Shown here piece by piece: positions 60,431 to 64,000 of a stretch of DNA of 64,000 nucleotides (its first letter is position 1; each line of letters begins with the position of its first letter). This DNA comes from Marinobacter nanhaiticus D15-8W (GTDB lineage Bacteria > Pseudomonadota > Gammaproteobacteria > Pseudomonadales > Oleiphilaceae). Under the pieces are notes generated by a model. It made no database searches and was not told where the DNA came from. It worked only from the letters and a program-made list of their open reading frames with translations. The stretch is taken from NCBI RefSeq assembly GCF_036511935.1, contig NZ_AP028878.1, positions 434,001-498,000 of the forward strand, in the 5' to 3' direction. The position numbers and the translations under genes are program-made.

Positions 60431-61048
60431 AGCTTGCTCCTTAATACTTGAAGAGCAATGTCCCGGGATGCCCGTGCGTCCTGTAAGACGCCGGCCCCTG
60501 ACCGCTTCTACTCTTGTTCGTGAATGCGTGATGTCTTTTCAGGCTAGCAAATCTTTGGCCAGGCAGTCGTCGCTCCGGCCCTTTGACTTGGGGTGACGAT
60601 GGGATCGGGCACACAACGCCGTGAAAAATGTTGATGCAAATCGGGCCGCAGTTGCGCCTTTATGGTGCGCTTCAGACCCATGTCAGCCGGAGGTAGAGCA
60701 CTGTGCTAAGAGCCTGGATCAGTGTTTCCAAAGCGTTCGGATCGTCCTGGCATGCGCGATGCAAGATTTGGCCATGAGGGGGCCAGGAATTCGTGTGTCG
60801 TTCCGCGATACCTGGCCCACCTCACCAACGTGACTGAGTAGAAGCAGTCAGGTCCGGTCTCTGCCTGTTGGCGAACCCGGATCGGGTCATTGCTCATCGC
60901 GCTCTGGCCGGCAGGTGTCATTTAAGACATCGGGACCGGGACGGCGCGATTGGTAGCTCTACTCCGTGCCGATCCTGTTTTCCCGTCTCCCTGCCGCCAC
61001 TTGAACGATGGCCCGCGTTCGCGGGTTTCACTTGGATTGGAGCAGGCC
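60431..61048. other. long intergenic region without a recognised gene
   Basis: These 618 bases separate the divergent deaminase and NMT1-type receptor genes. Short open frames exist but none has a ribosome site or recognisable product. TTGACTTGGGG at 60582 could be a -35 region. No repeat family member was found. Confidence 0.55.
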
Positions 61049-62047
61049 ATGAAACAACGACGCAGACTTCCCGGTACTCTCGCCTTGGCGGCCCTGGCAT
61101 TAAGCACCCAGATCTGCCTGGCGGCAGATAAAGTCACCTTCCAGCTCGATTGGCTGCCCGGTGGCGACAAGGCGCCGGTCTATGTGGGCGTCGGGAAGGG
61201 TTTCTTCGCTGCTGAGGATCTGGACGTCACCATAGCGCAGGGGCGTGGTTCTACTGATGCCCTGACAAAGCTGACGACAGGCCAGGCTGATGTGGGTCTT
61301 TCGGACCTGGTCGCGCTGCTGGTCGCAAGGGCCAATGACGACATTCCGGTCAAGGGCATCTATTCGGTATTCAGCGAAGCCCCTCATGCCTTCTATACCG
61401 TGAAAGGGTCAGGTATCGACAGTGTAAGTGATGTGGGGAGCAAGACCATCGCCACCTCGCCGTTTACCTCTTCGAATATCTTCCTGCCCCTGTTGCTCGA
61501 TGTGAACGGCGTCGATCAGGACAGCATCAAACTGCTGAAAAGCGATCCCGGGGCCCTGAACCCGATGCTACTGACCGGTCGCACCGACGTGGTGGTCAGT
61601 TGGGTGACCGACGCTGAGAAGTACCGGGCGATGGCCCGCGAAGCCAACAAGGAACTTCAGGTGCTGCCCTGGTATGACGCCGGGCTTGAGTTCTACGCCA
61701 CTTCCGTCATCGCCAGCGAGCGTTTCCTGGAAGAGCGCCCCGACGTTGCGCGCCGATTCGTCAAGGCATACGCCAAGGCCATCGAATACACCTGGTCCCA
61801 TCCCGAGGAAAGCGCCGAAGCGGTCCATGAGGTTGTGCCGGAAGTGGACGTCAAAATGGCTGCGGACACCATCCGTTCGATTCGGCCCCTGGTCTACAAC
61901 GAGGCGAGTGAAGCCCACGGTATGGGCGCCTTTGATCCGGACCGGCTGGCCACCACCTGGCAGTGGACCGCACGCGCCCAGGCGCTTGAACCGGCGTCGT
62001 TCGATCCTGAAGAGGCGGTCGATCGTTCCTTTATGCCCGGCTCCTGA
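61049..62047 (+). CDS. ABC transporter substrate-binding protein, NMT1/THI5-like
   Basis: Periplasmic receptor of 332 residues. A basic, hydrophobic signal peptide ends near QICLAAD (residue 25). The mature start VTFQLDWLPGGDKAPVYVGVGKGFFAAEDLDV is the NMT1/ThiY/SsuA-like opening; GRGSTDALTKLTTGQADVGLSD follows. The family binds pyrimidines, nitrate, sulfonates or related compounds; the DWLPGG-type start is frequent in nucleobase/hydroxymethylpyrimidine-type receptors. The start at 61049 follows TGGAGCAGG. Its permease and ATPase are not in the window. It is 113 bp before the oxygenase gene and probably cotranscribed. Confidence 0.9.
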   Translation: MKQRRRLPGTLALAALALSTQICLAADKVTFQLDWLPGGDKAPVYVGVGKGFFAAEDLDVTIAQGRGSTDALTKLTTGQADVGLSDLVALLVARANDDIPVKGIYSVFSEAPHAFYTVKGSGIDSVSDVGSKTIATSPFTSSNIFLPLLLDVNGVDQDSIKLLKSDPGALNPMLLTGRTDVVVSWVTDAEKYRAMAREANKELQVLPWYDAGLEFYATSVIASERFLEERPDVARRFVKAYAKAIEYTWSHPEESAEAVHEVVPEVDVKMAADTIRSIRPLVYNEASEAHGMGAFDPDRLATTWQWTARAQALEPASFDPEEAVDRSFMPGS

Positions 62048-62160
62048 CAGGCACGGGCTGACACCGGAGTAGAAGCGGCAGGCGGCGGCTATGAAGTTCG
62101 CCGCCAGGCATTGCTCCAATGACTGACAGGGCAACCTGTCCCACAGTTGGAGAAGGCAGT

Positions 62161-63168
62161 ATGAGCAACGCAACCAAGTACAGCATGAAAGAACTTGAGT
62201 TTGAGAGCACCCTCGGTGGTGAGGGAACGGAAACCGACAGTCGCCAGATCCCGCTCATCGATCTAAGTGACTTTGTCCATCGACGGTCAGAAATAACCGA
62301 GCAGCTCTGGGCTGCAGCATCGGACGTCGGGTTCTTCCAGTTGGTTAACCACGGCCTCGACGTGGAGAAGGTCAGGGACGCGTTCCGAATGGCCGAAGCT
62401 TTCTTTGCGCTGGACACAGACATCAAGGCCCGGTTTCCGTTAAAGGAAGGTCTGAATACCGGTTGGGAATTCAGGTCACAGGTGCGACCCTCGACCGGCA
62501 CTGCCGACGAGAAGGAATCGTTCCAGGTCACCTTACCCCACATGGACGACCTTTGGCCCGGCCAAACCACGGTGCCGGAGTTCCAGCGGATCATGCTGAA
62601 TTTCGAGTACCAGGCCTGGCAGATCGGTATGGATATCCTGTCCTGCTTTGCGGATAAACTGGGTTTCGAGCGTGATTTCTTCACCTATGCCCACGACCGC
62701 CGCTCGCCGGAGTACCAGAGCACCCTGCGCCTGCTGCACTACCTGCCGCTACCGGACAATGCCCAGATTGCTCCCGGTACCTGGCGCGCCGGCGCGCACA
62801 CCGACTTCGACTGCCTCACTATGGTGTTCCAGAAAGAAGGCCAGTTCGGTCTGCAGGTCTGTCCCGGCAAGGATGCGCAAGGTCGCACGGACCAGGAGTG
62901 GACCAGCGTGGTGCCGAGGGATGATGTTATCACCTGCAACATCGGCGACATGCTGATGCGCTGGAGCGATGACAAACTGAAGTCCACCCTGCACCGGGTC
63001 CGCATGCCCCGGCCGGGTGAATACCAGGGACCGCGCTACAGCATGGCGTTCTTCTGCCAGGCGAATAAGGACGTGATGATCCAGGGGCCGGAGAAAAAGT
63101 ATCCGGAGATATCGGCGCGGGATTACCTGTTGCAACGGATTAACGCTAACTTTGCTGCGAAGATGTAG
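62161..63168 (+). CDS. isopenicillin N synthase-family 2OG-Fe(II) oxygenase
   Basis: Non-haem iron dioxygenase of 335 residues. The N-terminal DIOX_N segment is clear (IPLIDLSDFVHR...AASDVGFFQLVNHGLD, about 29-67). The iron ligands are in GAHTDFDCLT (His and Asp, near 217-219) and STLHRV (His, near 279); the 2-oxoglutarate-binding Arg-x-Ser is in GPRYSMAFF (near 294-296). Substrate is unknown. It is found beside a receptor and purine-degradation genes. Similar oxygenases occur in bacterial purine/pyrimidine gene groups, so a modified nucleobase is a guess. The start at 62161 follows TTGGAGAAGG; an earlier in-frame ATG lacks such a site. A strong terminator follows. Confidence 0.9.
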   Translation: MSNATKYSMKELEFESTLGGEGTETDSRQIPLIDLSDFVHRRSEITEQLWAAASDVGFFQLVNHGLDVEKVRDAFRMAEAFFALDTDIKARFPLKEGLNTGWEFRSQVRPSTGTADEKESFQVTLPHMDDLWPGQTTVPEFQRIMLNFEYQAWQIGMDILSCFADKLGFERDFFTYAHDRRSPEYQSTLRLLHYLPLPDNAQIAPGTWRAGAHTDFDCLTMVFQKEGQFGLQVCPGKDAQGRTDQEWTSVVPRDDVITCNIGDMLMRWSDDKLKSTLHRVRMPRPGEYQGPRYSMAFFCQANKDVMIQGPEKKYPEISARDYLLQRINANFAAKM

Positions 63169-63200
63169 GGCGTTTCAGCGAAGGGTAGCGGACAACGAGG

Positions 63201-63231
63201 AAGCCCGCGCCGGGAGGTGCGGGCTTTTTTA
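63201..63231 (+). terminator. intrinsic terminator after the oxygenase gene
   Basis: AAGCCCGC (63201-63208) pairs with GCGGGCTT (63219-63226), followed by a T run to 63230. Confidence 0.9.
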
Positions 63232-63233
63232 TT

Positions 63234-63375
63234 GGTTCATCGCGGATTAGCGTGACGGGAGTCCGGAGCCCTCCGCACGAGTCTTAAGACCATGGGCACC
63301 TTCGGAGCAGCCCGCCGGGCTGCCCATTCCCGCGATGCTTCGTGTTACGCGAATTCCCACTAAAGTGTGATGAAC
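63234..63375. repeat. composite repeat with inverted ends, related to 46172-46522
   Basis: The left end GGTTCATCGCGGATTAGCGT continues with GACGGGAG, and the right end is TCCCAC...GTGATGAAC. The inside has TTCGGAG plus GCAGCCC-GCC-GGGCTGC, then CCCGCGATGCTTCG. The order of parts matches the flanks of R5, without the MITE. Confidence 0.7.
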
Positions 63376-63403
63376 TTTTTTATGGCGTTGGAATGACATT
63401 CCA

Positions 63404-63437
63404 TAGCGTGCTGGTGAGGCGAAACCGAACCGTACGG
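63404..63437. repeat. module shared with 40243-40276
   Basis: TAGCGTGCTGGTGAGGCGAA, then ACCGAACCGTACGG, against TAGCGTGCTGGTAAGGCGAA and GCCGGACCGCACGG at 40243. The two copies differ at about five positions. Confidence 0.7.
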
Positions 63438-63472
63438 TTGCCCGGAATGGTCCCAAACCATGGGCACCGAAA

Positions 63473-63563
63473 TGTAGCAGACGCTTCAGCTTCTGAGCAG
63501 ACGGAAGGTCTGCCCGTATATCTCGGGCTCTGCGGGCCCTCCGAAGCTAGAGCATCGGCTACA
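63473..63563. repeat. REP-like palindromic repeat pair (R6)
   Basis: TGTAGCAGACGCTTCAGCTT plus CTGAG and GCAGAC-GGAAG-GTCTGC face an inverted arm GGGC-TCTGCG-GGCCC, then TCCGAAGCTAGAGCATCGGC and TACA. It ends one base before the puuD stop codon. Confidence 0.88.
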
Positions 63564-63564
63564 T

Positions 63565-64000
63565 CTACTTCTGTTCCTGCAGCCAATTCCCCAGCTTCTG
63601 CCGTTCCTCCGGCGTCATCCCCGTGGTATTCCCCAACGGCATGTACTGGGTTGTCACCGCAGCCTGCATGATCTGCGCACTGTGCTGTTTTACGGACGCC
63701 AACGACCCAAGGGCGATACCGGCCGGCGGCGCGTTGAAGGCCGGGTTGGAGGGACTTTCGGCATGGCACGTCTGGCAGTGGGTGCTGACCAGGTTCTGGA
63801 TATCGACATCGGTCACGGCGTTCTCTGCTCCGGCCGTCGCGGTTGCCGTTCCGGCGTGTTGACCAGTGGAAGGTGCCAGCACACCAATCAGGATGACCGT
63901 CAGGATCGCCGCGACCAGCAGAATCGAGGGACGATGCACCCCCCGATGGCGCAGATTGAAGAAGTGTCGCGCGAATGCGGTGATGAAACCGATAGCCGCC
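63565..64000 (-). CDS. puuD: urate hydroxylase PuuD, C-terminal part (partial at window edge)
   Basis: The frame is open to the window end; at least 145 codons are present. The visible part holds a cytoplasm-to-membrane transition with FFNLRHRGVHRPSILLVAAI (last transmembrane helix), then a cytochrome c domain with the haem motif CQTCH and a distal Met in YMPLGNTTGM. This is the layout of PuuD, a membrane urate oxidase with a C-terminal cytochrome c, which converts urate to 5-hydroxyisourate. Together with the deaminase at 59066 it forms the guanine/8-oxoguanine-to-urate-to-allantoin direction. An internal GTG near 63939 is not a true start. The 5' portion lies beyond the window. Confidence 0.88.
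   Translation of the reverse strand, partial: AAIGFITAFARHFFNLRHRGVHRPSILLVAAILTVILIGVLAPSTGQHAGTATATAGAENAVTDVDIQNLVSTHCQTCHAESPSNPAFNAPPAGIALGSLASVKQHSAQIMQAAVTTQYMPLGNTTGMTPEERQKLGNWLQEQK

Noticed and set aside
60621..60833. Small open frame of 70 codons between the deaminase and the NMT1-type receptor
   Set aside because: No ribosome site, no hydrophobic or conserved pattern; most likely chance.

Overview
The window looks like a chromosomal segment of a marine gammaproteobacterium, most likely Marinobacter or a close relative. This is inferred from the mix of TRAP transporters, a DcaP-type porin, dense fatty-acid/acyl-CoA catabolism, cbb3-oxidase accessory features and FNR/Anr-type boxes. 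No rRNA, tRNA, CRISPR, phage or plasmid genes were seen. Genus assignment is inference only.

Layout. 1-8.8 kb: the tail of a probable MATE exporter, two paralogous methyl-accepting chemotaxis proteins (MCPs), an orphan TRAP solute receptor between them with a sigma-54-like promoter, and a full TRAP operon (dctP-dctQ-dctM). 8.9-13.2 kb: amidase, enoyl-CoA hydratase/isomerase, acyl-CoA synthetase. 13.4-20.4 kb: a tight operon of SDR, thioesterase, acyl-CoA dehydrogenase, SDR, APH-type kinase, SurE and acyl-CoA synthetase. It has the kinase plus dehydrogenase pair that is fused in animal ACAD10/ACAD11 and split in the levulinate (lva) operon, so a 4-hydroxy-acid route is plausible. 20.8-25.6 kb: a complete Liv-type ABC importer (livHMGF plus receptor). 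25.6-32.7 kb: MaoC hydratase, zinc-free MDR reductase, class II aldolase, a pair of acyl-CoA dehydrogenases resembling PimC/PimD, and a divergent DcaP-like porin. 32.8-35.9 kb: molybdate import (modABC) with a short ModE-like regulator and a candidate operator. 36-52.6 kb: two thiolases, an unidentified polytopic membrane protein, an IclR regulator, a bifunctional hydratase/dehydrogenase, a 600-residue acyl-CoA dehydrogenase, alcohol and aldehyde dehydrogenases, a thioesterase, a TetR regulator, an NMO-family flavoprotein and an SMP-30 lactonase-like protein. 52.7-57.3 kb: a globin, a DTW-domain tRNA modification enzyme, a 40-residue CcoM-like membrane protein, a beta-CASP nuclease with FNR-type boxes, and an MscS channel broken by a frameshift. 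57.7-64 kb: a purine-flavoured group (BMP-type receptor, 8-oxoguanine/guanine deaminase, NMT1-type receptor, 2OG-Fe(II) oxygenase, and the cytochrome end of urate hydroxylase PuuD).

How it fits together. Most of 5-50 kb can be read as one or more carboxylic-acid assimilation programmes: porin and TRAP/ABC uptake, CoA activation, dehydrogenation, hydration, thiolysis. A 15-bp motif close to TTTCGCTATGCGGTA recurs upstream of the TRAP operon, the second MCP, the dehydrogenase pair/porin, the thiolase/membrane protein and the IclR gene. That suggests one regulator, perhaps the IclR protein at 39.3 kb, links chemotaxis, uptake and degradation.

The intergenic DNA is unusually rich in repeats. A REP-like palindromic family occurs at six places. 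A 138-bp MITE-like element has inserted at the same base of that repeat in two places, in opposite orientations, each with a CTTCAG duplication. There are also clusters of perfect hairpins after livF and after iclR.
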